DNA of 64,000 nucleotides from Panonychus citri. Taxonomy: Eukaryota; Arthropoda; Arachnida; Trombidiformes; Tetranychidae. Numbering within the stretch: the stretch's first letter is position 1; every line of letters begins with the position of its first letter. The DNA lies in NCBI RefSeq assembly GCF_014898815.1, contig NW_026515497.1, positions 1,178,001-1,242,000 on the forward strand, read 5' to 3'. Position numbers and translations under genes: made by a program. The notes beneath the pieces were generated by a model that saw nothing but the letters and a program-made list of their open reading frames with translations, was not told where the DNA came from and did no database searches. Below are positions 35,561 to 48,545 of this stretch, one piece after another.

Positions 35561-36272
35561 CTGTTTAACCAACAACAACAATTTGTCTCTAATTTATCAC
35601 AATTAATTAGACTTGAAATTTTTCAACAAGAAATGAAGGTTAATTAGTTTTTTTCTTCTTTCGAAATTGAAAATAATCGTATTTTTTTTTCTTTCCAATG
35701 TTATTCACTCTCTCGTTTCTATGGTGATCAATTGTTTCACTTTTCTTTTTCCACCTCAGGAGTGGTTGAAATCTCTCAATGAGAGTGAGAAACAGAGAGA
35801 GAGAGAGAGGGAGTGAGAGAGTGGGTAGAAGTAGTTATTAGAATGGGAGAGGTCGATCATTTGGAAAATGGATCAATACATTTTTCCATGTTGATCTATT
35901 GACGAGTATGTTACTCGATGTCTCTTCCCACCATTAGAACATTTTGTTGACAAAATTCTTGTTAATTGTACCTTTTTATGGTTCAGCTGATTAACAATCA
36001 ATTTTAATCTTGAAATTAGTTTGTAATCAAAGTTAACATGAAAAAAAGAGTATTTAATTAAAAAGTAATAGAAACTATTTACATTAATTATTTTCAAAAA
36101 AAGGCAAGATCATTTTTTCTGTTTCGTCATTTGAACAATAATTTACATTTTCATTTGCATGGTGGTTACATTTTTTATCAATTTTTGAAGACTTTCTTGT
36201 GAATGAGTGAGTGTATTTGTGTGTGTGTGTGAATATCGTGGTGGATTTTCAAGTTGATCTCCTTTTTTTCTG

Positions 36273-36637
36273 TTAATCATAATCAACGTATCCTGCACAA
36301 TCTGTTTCGTCACTATTATCCCAACAATCAGTTACGTTATTACATTTCTTTTCTATTGCAATACATGAAGTATTCTGTCCACAATGAATTTCCTGTAAAA
36401 TTGAAAAGAATAAAAAGATTTAATTATTATGACATAATTATCAACAATTTCATGAGAGGTGGGAGCAGGAATATATCATCATAATCAAAAAGGAGAAAAA
36501 AAAGAAAAGAAAATCAAGAAAATACTGAATATAAATAAATGTCATGAAGAAGATGAAGGTCAGTATGAGAGCAAAAAAAGTTCTAATACATTGAGTTATC
36601 AATCAGAATTCCATTCACCAAGTACAGACAAAAATGT

Positions 36638-36683
<46 letters not shown>

Positions 36684-38571
36684 GAATATTGAAGGAGTGG
36701 TGATGGAAGATAAGGACACCGATCCCTCCCTTCATTGAGGTCAAACTAAAAATTGACGACAATTGGGTGTTAGAGAGAGAGGATGAGTGAGAGACGAAGA
36801 AGAAGAAAATTGCTAAATTATAAAACAAGGTCATTGATTTACAATGATGGACATCAATTAATTGATTACTGTAACTCTTAATCAAAATCTAAGGGAGTAA
36901 CAAACATTTATAAATACCATAGAGACGAGGGACCAGTTAATGGTCGGTAGTAAAAAAAGAGGAGAGAGAAAGAGGATCGAGAGTGATGAACCAATGGGTA
37001 GATGGACAATGAATCAGGGACGATAAAGAAGATGATAAAGGTCAATTTAGTCAAAGTTTCTATGTGTCCCCTTAGCATCTTATCTCCTTTTTTCTCTGAG
37101 ACGATTCATTTTGTTGAGAGAAAAAAAGAAACACACCCGGAAAATAGAAGTAAATAATTGCTTTCGATTACTATGGAAGATGGATACTCAGATATCTTCT
37201 TCATCCTCCTTTTTCATTAATTGGGATGCAAGACGATGAAAGAGAGAGAGAGAGATATTATCATTTTTATTGTTATAACAATGATTCCTAATGATAATAT
37301 ATTATTTTCACTTCACATAATCATTATTATCAAAGATTCATCTTAATTTGATTAACATGAATAAATAGTAGGCAACAATCATCATTAAGAGGTTTAATTG
37401 TATCTAGATATCTAAAAGTGAGGACGCCTTTACTTTCTTGATTTTATATCTTCGCTCATCATCATTTTATCATCATGATGTATAACAAAAAATTCATACA
37501 AAAAAAGAGCAATGATGAGAAATATACTCGTAAGGAAGAAGATGAAATAGAAAGAGAGAGAAAGAGAAAGAGGCAATGGAGAAAAAGAATAGAAACAGGA
37601 TGATGATGATGATAATGATGAAGTAAAGGTTGAGCATAAAGTTAAAAGATTAACAAGAACGTTAAGGAGATCATCATCAGGAGGAGAAAAGATGAAAAAT
37701 AATAATAAAAATGATGCAAGAAGAGAGAAAGAGAAAGAGAGAATAATGTAATAATGATGATGAAGATAAAGGTCGGTCTGTAACAATCAAAAAGGCTAAA
37801 CTTCAATGTTTATGGACATGTTTTTATAGCCCGCCCGATAAAACTGCCAAAAAATGGCCTAAGAATTAAATATAAACCACTCTCCACCTGAGGACTAATA
37901 AAGAGAGAAAAAAAGAAAGAGAATGATGAGAGGAAGAGAGAGAGAAAGAGATACTTAAACAACTTTTTTAAAAACTTGACTGACTTTATGGAAAAGATGA
38001 AAACAAGATGATGGAAGGATGATGATGATGAGGATGAAGAAAAAAAGATGATGATGTTGCATAAACTCAACCAACTGCAACAACAATATAAATACTGAAA
38101 GGGTATGGCCCAGGCCAGTTATTCATTATGCTTTTCACTGTAGTAGGCCAGGTCATATAATAAATCCCAAATTGAAAAGTTTAAGTCAATTTGATTATCA
38201 GCATGATGAGAAGAGGATAAAAAATGAAGATTGAAGATGAGAAGAGTAAACATACAAGGTTAAACATAGTGACCAAGGTAAAGGTACTTTTTTATGCTTG
38301 CTGAGTAAAAAAACTACTTATATTAATACTAAAAACAAATGGTACATGAACCATCAAAGTCTTCATATCGAATAGGTGAGAAGATATTGGTGTTAAGGAT
38401 AAAAATGAAATCTTAAGTAGTGAGAGAGTAAAAAACAAAGAAGATGAAGAAAAACTTGACAGTTTATTGACAAATATAATAAAATATTGAGAGGATAATC
38501 TTATTGCTATTGTAAAGTTTTAGATAGTCAATTGTTTCTGTTTTTCTCAGAGATAATTTTAATTATATATT

Positions 38572-38635
<64 letters not shown>

Positions 38636-41295
38636 CAGTCAGTATAGTTGAGACTATCGTTGGGATGAGTAGAAACAAGATGAGGGAGCGACATGAATCA
38701 CACATTGGAATAGAAGTGAGAAAAAGTTAACTTTTTCTCAAAAATTGTGAAAATGTTTGAAGACTCACAGAAATGATTTACAATGGTGATGGGCAATAGA
38801 ATGAAATATAACAGAATTTACTTGTGTGTGAGAGAGTGAGAGAGAAAGGGAGGGAGATAAAAAGAAACAGAAAAACAAAAGGAAAGAGATATGTTCCAAT
38901 CTTGTTGAGCTAATTGGTGTTTACATTGAGTAAATTTCTTGAATTCATCTTATTATATTTATTACTGTCTATTAATATTATTAGTGAAGGAAGAAGAGCA
39001 ACAGGAGATGATGAAGATGAAAATGAAAGAGTGGATGAGAGTCATAGTGGAGAGTGGTAAATGGTAAATGAGTTTGTAAGAGAGGAAAACAAAGCAAAAA
39101 ATATACACTGTTAACAATAATAACGAAACTAAAATTTCCGCTGACGCAAACAATTGTTATTTTATCATTAGAGATATAAGATAGTTGTTGTTATTATCAT
39201 AGCATGAGAGCTATTGAAGATTACTCAGATTCTTGGCAGTGAAAATAAATGGATACTTGGCCATCGTCCATTTTAAAAGACAGAGAGAAAGAGAAAGAGG
39301 CAAATAGGAGTGAAGAAAAATTTCCCACTGAGTGTTAAAACCTTCACCCCTCTAAATGTAATACAGTTACAACTGTAATATCAATGATTAAGAAGATGAT
39401 GATGATAAATACAATGAGCATAATATGAATGCATGATAAGAAAGACATGGGATACAGTCTTGTGAAATATTTCACCTTCCTCTGTCTCAGATAACAAAGC
39501 TATTTTCTTGATTTTCATCTTCTTATTTTATCATCAAGGCGGAAAGAGAGATGTTGATGATAAAAAGACATAGAGGGAAAGGTAGAAAGAAAAGGTTTCA
39601 ATTTCCAAAGAAGATAACTCAAGTTCAAGAATACTAGTATCTAAGTAATATTACTAGTTAATTAGCATCATGTTACCTTACAGGAAAAAAGTAAATTGGT
39701 TAATGAAACCCTTTCTCTTTCTGTTTTAACTTGCATCTTTCTTTCATTCTAAACTTAAATACATAATCTAATGAATAATCAGTGTGAATGTTTTCAATCA
39801 TCGCAATTTATTTGCTTTATTATCATTATCATCAATTTCCTCAGAATTTAGGTTATCAATCAGAATCTTTTTTTTTTTCATCAACCAATTGCTCTTAATC
39901 ATCAGCCTCATGCATCAGTTAACACATTGGTAAAGTTTTTTCAATGAACGTCTCAAATGCACTAAATTAGACCTAAATCATTATCAAGTAAGAGAGAGAA
40001 ATCAAAGAGATCAACACAATAGTGTTGATAATATTGATAATGGTTGAATGAAGGCGATAATTCTGATTGAAGAGAATTGATATTTTCGTCCTATTTTTTC
40101 ATGGACTTTTTTCTCTCTCGGGGTGGAATGGCTTAGAAATCGACAGAGAAAGAGAGAGAGAGAGAGAGAAAGGAAAACTCAGAGACGAAAGATTTAAGAA
40201 TAATGAATGAAGAGGATAAAGAAAATCGAAGCTATCAGCTGAATATTGATGTAAAACATTTCGAGAATTCTGTTTATATGGAATGTTCATCAAGAAGATT
40301 ATGATGAAAAGGATAAAGAGTAGACAATGGATATAAAAAAAGGTTATTATGATGATTGGAACTTACATTTTCACCACAATCACAGTTTTTCTCGTCCGAT
40401 GAATCAAAACAATTCATATGGCCATCACATCTTTTAGATAAAGGAATACATTGGGTATTTAAACACTGCCATTCACTTTCTAAGCACTTATAAGTCTTTT
40501 CACAGACACAATCTTCAATTTGAAGAGATTGATGTTGAGATCGGGTTACTTTGATACAATTAATATCATCAACTCTCCATTGGTTTAACTTATCATAACA
40601 ATAACGGGTCCTTGAATGGACTCTCTCCTCTGAACAGGAGCCTGCTTCATTTTTACATGTTGGTCCCCATTCGGACCATCTCTCCCACTTATATTGATGA
40701 TGTTCAGGCTCCTCTGGATCACTATTATTATTATTATTATTTTTATGATTTTTATCAATAACACTTTGATCACCACCATCCACTTCAGATCCATCACTGT
40801 TATCACTTGATGATGATGTTATTGTTGTTAGACCAGTTTTATTATTATTGTTGTTACTATTAGTTATGTTGTTACTATTTGAACCTTTGAATTTAAAAAG
40901 TATTGTCCTTTCATCAATATCTAATCCGGTAAATAGTCCATCCTTTTTGGCACTCATTAGGTTAAGGACGATTTCGTTTAGTGAACAATTAACATCTCTA
41001 TTAAAATGTAAAACTAAATCAACAATGATTCCATTTAAATTGTATCGGAGATTGTCTCCTTTCCTCACTGAGATGAGTTCCACTTTATCCAATTGAAGAG
41101 GCGATAGTGACCGAGTTAAGTTGACTAATAATTTAATCTGTACAACACGAACCATCAAAATTAATCAGCAACAGAAAAGTTTCATCATTGGCAGTTTTTT
41201 TTGTGTGTGTTTGGGCGTGAATGAGAGAGTGAGATAGCAAGAAGAGTAAACCAAAAAAATCAAGTGTTATAAAATTGAATGAGAGAAAATAATGA

Positions 41296-41328
<33 letters not shown>

Positions 41329-43078
41329 AATGGAGGAAAAAGAAGGTGGAAGAGAGAAGATAAAAAAAAGAACAATAGGAATTAGTGAATGGCCGTGAAT
41401 TAGGTGTAATCATCACAGAGCAAAGGAGAAAGAAAAAAAGATTGGTCTTTACATGTAAAATACTTGAATTATTTTCAAGAATGAAATCATGTTCATCGTA
41501 ACCATACACACTCTCTCACACACACTCTATCATCAACTCGACCTCTTTAAGGATGTTTAATTCAACGTTACCTTTTCACTAATAAGCCAGGAAAGCTTTT
41601 GAAAGGCATCACTAGCTCTATCTTTTAATTGGCGACTGTACATTTTATTGCTAACTCTGAATTGAGCTTCAATGGTCTTCCTTTCCCTGTGACGGTTAAC
41701 TTGATGGTCTCCAGTTGACCCTAAATGACTTTTGAAACCATCTATGGAAAAATATTGAGAGAGAGAGAGAAGTAAAAGAAGATGACATCGAGAAGATGAT
41801 AATGATGATAAGTGAAAGAAAAAACATAACAAGACCAAGACGATATCAAGTCCATCCACATTTCCGGTTGAACATAATAAGATGGAGAAGAAGAAAAAAA
41901 ATAAGAGAAAACATAGATTAGTAAAACAGTAAACTTAATGATGATGATGGAAGTTTTGATTTACAGTAACATAAGCAATTGAATGATGATGATAATGATT
42001 ATGGTTAATGATGTAGGAACCAGAGGAGAGAAAAAAAACAAGACTTACCGATTACATATTCACTGGTATTTGGTAAATCACTTATTCTGGTTAAATTGTG
42101 TAAAGGAAAATGTTTAGCTGAATCTCTGTTATTTCTATTATTACTATTTAAAGTATTAGAATTTTCCTGAGAGCTCAGCATATTTGTATTGCCTAAATCC
42201 ATCGGACCCATTTTGACTGCATTTGGATTGACAAGGAAAACATCTAGAAGAAAACAATAGAGGAAAAGCAAAAAAAAAGAGAATTCAATAAGACAAATAT
42301 AATGGTAAGAATAATTAGAATGTAATTGAGAAGAAATGAAGAGAAAAGTCTTACCTTTCTGCAAATGGATTACGTGATATACTGCAAGGAAGACGGCGAT
42401 AAATAACAATGGGAATAAGCATAAAAATATTAATCTTCTTTTTGCATTGAAACTACTAGAATCGACATCAACATGATGAATTTGATCACTTTTAATATCT
42501 CCAGGATTGAACTGTTAGAGAGAGAGAGAGAAAATAATAATAATGATAAAGAATAGCGAAAATTAATTGAGCGTTGATAATGGTTGAGACATGGAGTCAG
42601 AAAAATGTAGCAATTTATTAATTGCTACATCAAGGAGGAATTGGGTTGTTTGGTTGGAAGTGTGTGGAAGAGTAAAAAAAAAAGTTAAACTAACCATCAT
42701 AAGGTTTACATTGTTGTGATGATGATTTCTGAGATGTTGCCTATTCAATGTTGCTGGATCAAAGTAAAGTGACCCACCATGGTGATGGTGGGGATCTAAG
42801 GGTGTCGCTGATGAATAAGCCACTGTCCAAATTGGTGGTTTACACGAGGAGGTATTGTGTTGATTTTGTAGTTGCTGTTGTTGTTGTTGGTGTTGTTGTT
42901 GCTGGTGGTGAAGTTGATGATGAGAGTGATGATCACGTTGTAAGGTACCAGTGTGTTGAATGTCTCTGGCTATAAACATGGTTTTAACATCTTTGTAGGA
43001 ATCAGATGAACGGGAAGAAGATGAAGAGCAAGAGGGTAACGATAAATGGGAACAAATTGTTGATGATGAACAGGACAT
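36273..43078 (-). CDS. Type II membrane protein with SEA, TSP1-like and two LDLa modules, 7 coding exons
   Basis: Predicted cell-surface protein; no exact orthologue recognised. Coding exons: 43078-42695, 42511-42355, 42243-42049, 41741-41572, 41512-41453, 41137-40367, 36392-36273; 618 aa, all phases consistent. Cytoplasmic N-terminus rich in Ser, His and Gln; signal-anchor helix about 155-177; SEA-like domain about 260-380; Asn/Ser-rich spacer; TSP1-like segment from W-x-x-W-S-E-W-G (about 473) with paired Cys; LDLa 1 at about 540-574 (C-D-G-x-x-x-C-x-D-x-S-D-E); LDLa 2 at about 576-611 (W-D-N-S-D-E-T-D-C). LDLa 2 gets its six cysteines only when the 4-kb intron is removed, which supports that splice. 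Domain order recalls corin/enteropeptidase-type proteins, but no protease domain follows. The 41512 acceptor is the weakest. Confidence 0.8.
36640..36681. repeat. (GA)n microsatellite, about 20 units
   Basis: Pure dinucleotide tract. Confidence 0.95.
38576..38633. repeat. (GA)n microsatellite, about 28 units
   Basis: Longest dinucleotide tract in the window. Confidence 0.95.
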
Positions 43079-43135
43079 TCCCTGGTAAAGGTGATCCCCT
43101 TCACCGTAGAAAAAGTAAGGAGAAGATGGAATTTG

Positions 43136-44354
43136 CTGTATGATGAAGCGAGAAGTTGAATTTTTATATCAAGAAAAAAAAAGAGGAAAGATTATGACAA
43201 AGAAAATTGTATTGAAGAGAAAAAGATGATCGGGAGGATGAGATGTAAACAGTGTTTACAAGTTTAAGTGTATTGATTGATAAGAGCCAAATTTATCCAA
43301 ATTTATCCATAACTGTGAAAATATAACTTAAACTGGTTAATCCTTAGTAAACATTGACACTCACACAATTGTCATCATCACAAAAGAATATGAAAATTAT
43401 CTATTAGATGTTGATGTTATCATAGGAAGAAGAGAACAATCTATAATTTTGTTTTCTCTTTTCTTCTTATTCTTTTTGAAATACAAGTCGTAGCTGGAAA
43501 TTAATGGTAATCAGAGATGAAAATGGCGATGATGATGATGATATATCTTTCACTTCACATGAATGAGAAAATGTGTATTTGTAAATAATCCAGATAGAAA
43601 TGATAGAATGAGATATACCCGAGAAAAAAAAATCAAGACGTTGATGAATTTTCTCCTTTTTTTTTCTTCTGTTGTTAAGATGAGAAAAAGAAAACAGCTA
43701 AAATATCAACATGGAAGATGAAACAAAAAAGGGCCAACGGATTTAAAGTTAACTCTCTGGTCTCTTGGAGATTTGAAATACAGATTAATCAAAAAGAAAG
43801 ATATCAAACTTTAAGATGAGAATAAGATAAAACACAAATATAAGAAAATCCGAAACAAAGAAAGATAAGAAAGAGTTGAATCCAATGATTTAGGAGAAAG
43901 AGAGAGAGAGATAATGTTGTTGATTTTAGAGATGAAAAAAAGATGATGATGGCTTAGTAACAACAATTAAATTTCCATTTTGACTAATAAAAAAGATTAT
44001 TGAAAGTTGATGTGATTGACCAGAGAGATGAAGATGGAAGAAGAAGTAAAAAATTGTTGTTGTAAGATGAAGATGATGAACACAAAGAGCGAAGAAGTTT
44101 GTTGTTTATAATCCAGAAAGAGAATAGAAAATATAAAAAATTCTATTTGATAAGTTTAGAATTTTTCACTTGTTTCCTCTAGGAAATGTACACACACACA
44201 GAGATAGAGAAAAGAATAAATTAATTAGTAGAAAAGAAAATGTTATTAATTACACGATGAGGGAGAGAGAGAAGAAAATAATTGAAAGGTAAGAAAAAGA
44301 AAAGAAAAAAATTCCAAAAACAGTCAACAAAAAGTTTAGAAAAATTTGTTACCT
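43136..44354 (-). other. 5' intron and candidate 5' UTR exon junction of the SEA/LDLa gene
   Basis: Coding exon 1 begins after an acceptor at 43136-43138 (CATACAG). A matching donor, GTGCAG|GTAACA, lies at 44354/44353 on the same strand. It ends a purine-rich stretch (44354 to about 44700) that would be the 5' UTR exon. In-frame codons precede the chosen ATG at 43078, so a longer N-terminus cannot be excluded. Confidence 0.4.
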
Positions 44355-44699
44355 GCACTTGGAGAAGAAAAAATTGCAAATGATAGACAGAAGTTCAACT
44401 TCCCTTGTAAACCTGATTTTCTCTCTCGCGAGGGAGCAGAGAAACTGCGCCTTCTCTTTCTTTTCTCTTTCTATTCTCCCGATTTTCTTTTTTCCCTTTT
44501 CCACCCCTAGTAACCATTTTCTTCTATTCTCTTTCTTTTCTTCTCTGTCGCTTTTCTCATTCGCAACTGTAACATTGAGAAAGAGAACAATTTTCTGGTC
44601 TTCATCTTCTTCTTTCGCCACGCTCTCTATCATCCGAAAGGAAGAAGAGTCTTTCCTTTTTTTCTCTCTCTCTCTCAAAGTTACATCATCTTCTCTTGA

Positions 44700-47600
44700 A
44701 GGATAATCTTTGTCTCTCCCGCTTTTGTCTCCTCAAAGAAATGGATTAAAATGGCGAACGGATTAACACATTGGAACAAAAGAATCTTGGTCACTTTTTC
44801 TTTTATTTTCTTTTCTCTTATGTAATAGATTTAGAGAAATATGGTTCGGATTAGAGGCGAATTGGATTAACTGAATTGTTCTTCTTTTCTTTAGCCATTG
44901 GATTTCCTGTTATTCTTTGCGGAAATAGTGTTAAGATTAATTAGTCCATGTTTTCTATTGGATTAACATTGTCATCATCTTAAGAGCGTTGGTCAACTTG
45001 TTAATTTGTGATTCTTTTCTAAAAGTGTAACATTTTTCTCTCTTCTCTATGTTTTCCTTTTAGGTCTCATATTGGTGATTCTTTCATCCCAATTATTTTA
45101 TCATCTTCTTTTTGGCTCTTACTTTCTCTTTTTCTCTATTTCTTTCTCTCTCTTTGTCATCTCCGTTTCCTCTTGTCATCTCACTCTCTCTCTCTCTTCT
45201 CTGATTTTCTAACTGGAATCATCATCCGTTTTAATCTCACAACCATAATATCCCAGCTTAACATTTTCTCTTCTTCCCTTGGACTTCACTTGGCTTGTTT
45301 TTTTCTTTTCTTTTATTTTCTCTTCTAATTTGAAGAGAAAAAAAAGTGTTTCCTTTTTTTCTTGCAGAATTTGCTTTGGGTATTGGTCGTTACTGTTCAA
45401 TGAAAATGAAGGGAAAATGGTTAAATTCAATGGTGACACATTCTTATTGAATGAAGATGATGATGAACCTCCACTGATGATGATCAAGCTTAAGGAGTAA
45501 CAACAACAACAACAACAAGATAACAAAGTAAACAATAAAGGTAAAAGTTTCTTCGGATTGAGAATTTTACAAAAGAAAAAAAGAAATAGACGAACCAAAT
45601 AGTACTGAAGATGGAAAACGATAGAAAATGAAAAGGAACAGAAAAGATTAAAATGAAAGAGACAAAACAAGGAGCAAGTTAGAAACTGAAAGAGAAAAAA
45701 AAGAAAAGGTAAGTAAAGTGAAATCCCTATTGATTATCAGTCCATTGATTGTGTATTCTAATGTCAACTGGACACAAGGTAAAAAGTTAACTTGGTATGA
45801 GAGAGAGAGAGAAAAGGTCACTTAAAGAAATTACCAAAGGTTAAAGACCAAGGAGAAACCCCATAGAGTTTTCCGTTCCTTCTCTCTCTCTCCCTCTCTC
45901 TTTCTACCTGAAGAAAATCTAAATTCTCTTTTCTTATTCTCTTATTTTCTAGGTTGAGTCCAACGGGAACAGCGACAACGATACACACACAAACAGCTAT
46001 GATGATGACGATGACAACAACAACGGAGACAAAAAAACGTCAAACAAAGGACAAAGGATAAGGAATATATGGAAGAGAAAAGAAGAGGAAAAAAAGGTAA
46101 AATTTAACCTTTTAATAGTTTGTCTTCTTTTCTCTTCTTTTTTACACTCAATTGTCCATCAATTGTTATTCCAGTGGCATTTTTAATACTCACACTCACT
46201 TACCTTTTCTTTTTTTTCTTCTTCTTCTTCACCTCAGTAATCATTTATGCTGATTTAATGTACCATGTACTGATAGAGAAGGAGCGAAAGATAATACAAC
46301 AAAAAAGAGCCTCCAATGTATTAGATACTATGGATACACACGGATTACCTGAATCATAACCAACAACAACAACAACAACTTGACTACCTTTAGAATAGTA
46401 AAAACTACAACAAGTTTTGTATCTTTGTGATACAACCCAGAGTAAGAAAACTAATCTCATGCACATACATGTATATCCATGTGTGTGTGTATCTTATGCT
46501 TTATCATTTTATTATTTTTTCCATAGATATTCAAGGTAAACCAGGTCAAAGAAGCAAACATAAGGTATTAGAATAATACAATCGAGAGAGAGAGAGAGAG
46601 AGGAGAGAGATAAAGAGAGAGAAATGGATACACACTCACACATTAGCGTGAAAAATGGTTACTCAAAAAAAGAAAATGTTTCATCTTCTCTCCTTTTATA
46701 TCTTCCTTTTTCTCTCCATCACCATCATCATCCTCATCAATATCTTTCTCTTCTTATTCTATTCTCTGTTCCCTTTTTATTATATTCTTTTTTATATTTT
46801 TCTTTTCTTTTCCAGTGTGAATAAGTTATTCAAAATTTCCTGAGTGTCTATGATAGTTTTTCCAAACCAATTTGATTACATATTCATTCAATATCAATTG
46901 CATGGTCTGATCGTTTCCTCCCGTTCCCGTTGTTAACATATACATAATTTTTATCTCCATCATATATCATCATCATCATTATCATTATCATCTGGTGAAG
47001 AAAAAACAAAATTTAAGGTAATTGATTTTCAATAGGAATATGATTATTACCGTTTCATAACAAATTTGATTGTCCCGATGTTGTTTTGTTTCATTTGCGA
47101 TCCCTTGATTATGATGATGATAACAAATAACAACAATTGGTAATGGTAACAACAACTGATGATGTTAATGATGATGATGATGCTTGATTGAGTCTATTTT
47201 AAGGTCATAGACACTTGATTGTTAGATTAGATTTAGTTATGTATATATACGTAAGTCAGGCCAATTTAGCGTCAATTTTTTAAGGCCTGGTAAAGTAAAC
47301 CATTTATCCGTGAAAATTTTTTTTCCTTTTCAGGTACACACACATATACATCGGAACAATTTTGTTATTAGCTTATTGTGTGTTCTCTTGCTGCTTTAAT
47401 TTCCATTATTAACTATATTTCTACTGATTAATCTTGATTCTTTCCTCCATATTGATCACTATTAACCATTAAACACATCAATTGGAAACACGCTTCATCA
47501 AACCTAATTTACTGATTGTAAGTAAAAAAAGCGATTGTTGTATTACATGTTTTTCTCATTGTTATTTTTTTTTCTCTCTCTCTCTCTTTTTACTACAGAT

Positions 47601-48410
47601 TCTCATCTTTTACCATTGGAATTTAGGTGAAACAATCAACTGATTTCAATGATAATGATCACCGGAAAGGAGAGATTATATCAATCAACTCGATCGTTAT
47701 GATTATTTTTTGCTCTCATTGATCAACCTAACCAATTATCAATCAATTTACCTTATCTACTATATCCATACAAGCGTATCCCGTTTTTTTAATCATTGGT
47801 TAATCTTACAATTGGAAATTTAATTGTTATCTTTTTCTTCACTCACATACCATCAAAATCAATTGTTTATTAATCATATTTCCACTATTATTACAATTGT
47901 TTTGGTTTAAAAGGTGAGGTAACTGTTGATTATTGGTTGTTGTTTATCTGAGGTTCAGGTAACAATTAACCAATTGTTAAAATTATTACTACTTCCATTA
48001 ACCTTGACTTTAGATTTTTTGTTGTGTTACTTTTAATTCAATTTAATTAAGTTAATTATCCACCATCATTATTATCCAAATAACAACAATCAAAATAATC
48101 TGAAACAACGTTTATGAATCATGTCCTTTTCCCATTACTCATATGATAATAGATGTTACCTGTTTCTATCAAGTAAATATATTATCATGTAACATATTGA
48201 TAGTATTTGATTATTATTATTTGATTGTTGAACAATAGTAAACAATAATAATAATAATAATAATCAGAAGCTCTTAAATTGTTGTTTAATCGTATTAACC
48301 CAATGAAGGAATTATAATCTTAGTGGATAAAGAAATAATTTAAATTCATAATGAAAAGTCAATGTTATGTGTTTATTAATTTGATAGAATTTTTTTCTCT
48401 CTCTCTTCAG
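44700..48410. other. Noncoding region with plus-strand splice signals
   Basis: No long conserved ORF. Plus-strand signals are good: donor AAAAG|GTAAGT at 45708/45709, an acceptor with long pyrimidine tract ending at 45952, a donor at 46096/46097 and an acceptor at 46237. They suggest a spliced transcript running away from the SEA/LDLa gene, hence a divergent promoter near 44.7-45.2 kb. The rest is CT/GA- and ATC-rich. Confidence 0.35.
46069..46359 (+). CDS. Putative 49-residue spliced micro-ORF
   Basis: Joining 46069-46096 to 46238-46359 keeps one frame: M-E-E-K-R-R-G-K-K, then I-I-Y-A-D-L-M-Y-H-V-L and a charged end D-T-H-G-L-P-E-S. Using the alternative acceptor at 46154 instead adds an 8-Phe hydrophobic stretch, which would make a small single-pass membrane protein; that stretch may simply be the pyrimidine tract of the acceptor. 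No family recognised. It could also be a uORF of a longer transcript. Confidence 0.2.
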
Positions 48411-48545
48411 ATTGACCAACATGACCTGACCCACTCTCTATCCATGTGGCACTAAAAGATGATGATGATGAATAATATAAAACCAAGATTAACCTTTAAT
48501 CCTCTCTTTCATATATATTAATACAAGAGATCAAAGTAAAACCAG
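48411..48545 (+). ncRNA. Candidate noncoding exon (5' UTR or lncRNA) of the plus-strand unit
   Basis: It is bounded by a near-ideal acceptor (TCTCTCTCTCTTCAG) and donor (ACCAG|GTAAGTG) 135 bp apart. It has stops in all frames and several ATGs, so it is not coding. It would fit as a 5' UTR exon of the gene whose signal-peptide exon is at 63387. Confidence 0.3.

Larger units (their letters stand above)
36393..40366 (-). other. 3.97-kb intron inside the LDLa region
   Basis: The donor AAT|GTAAGT is at 40366 and the acceptor TTTTACAG at 36393-36395. It contains GA tracts at 36640-36681 and 38576-38633 and two non-repetitive islands, 37800-37905 (TTTTATAG, CGATAAAAC) and 38100-38175 (two AGGCCAG boxes, AGGTCA). 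ORFs inside it are repeat-driven. Confidence 0.7.

Noticed and set aside
35873..36097. 74-codon minus-strand ORF as the missing ZFAND4 5' exon
   Set aside because: Its frame and end do not give a donor in phase with the 35560 acceptor, and there is no ubiquitin-like sequence in it.
44349..44706. Opposed ORFs of 109 and 115 codons
   Set aside because: Both arise from a purine/pyrimidine-asymmetric stretch that better fits a 5' UTR exon.
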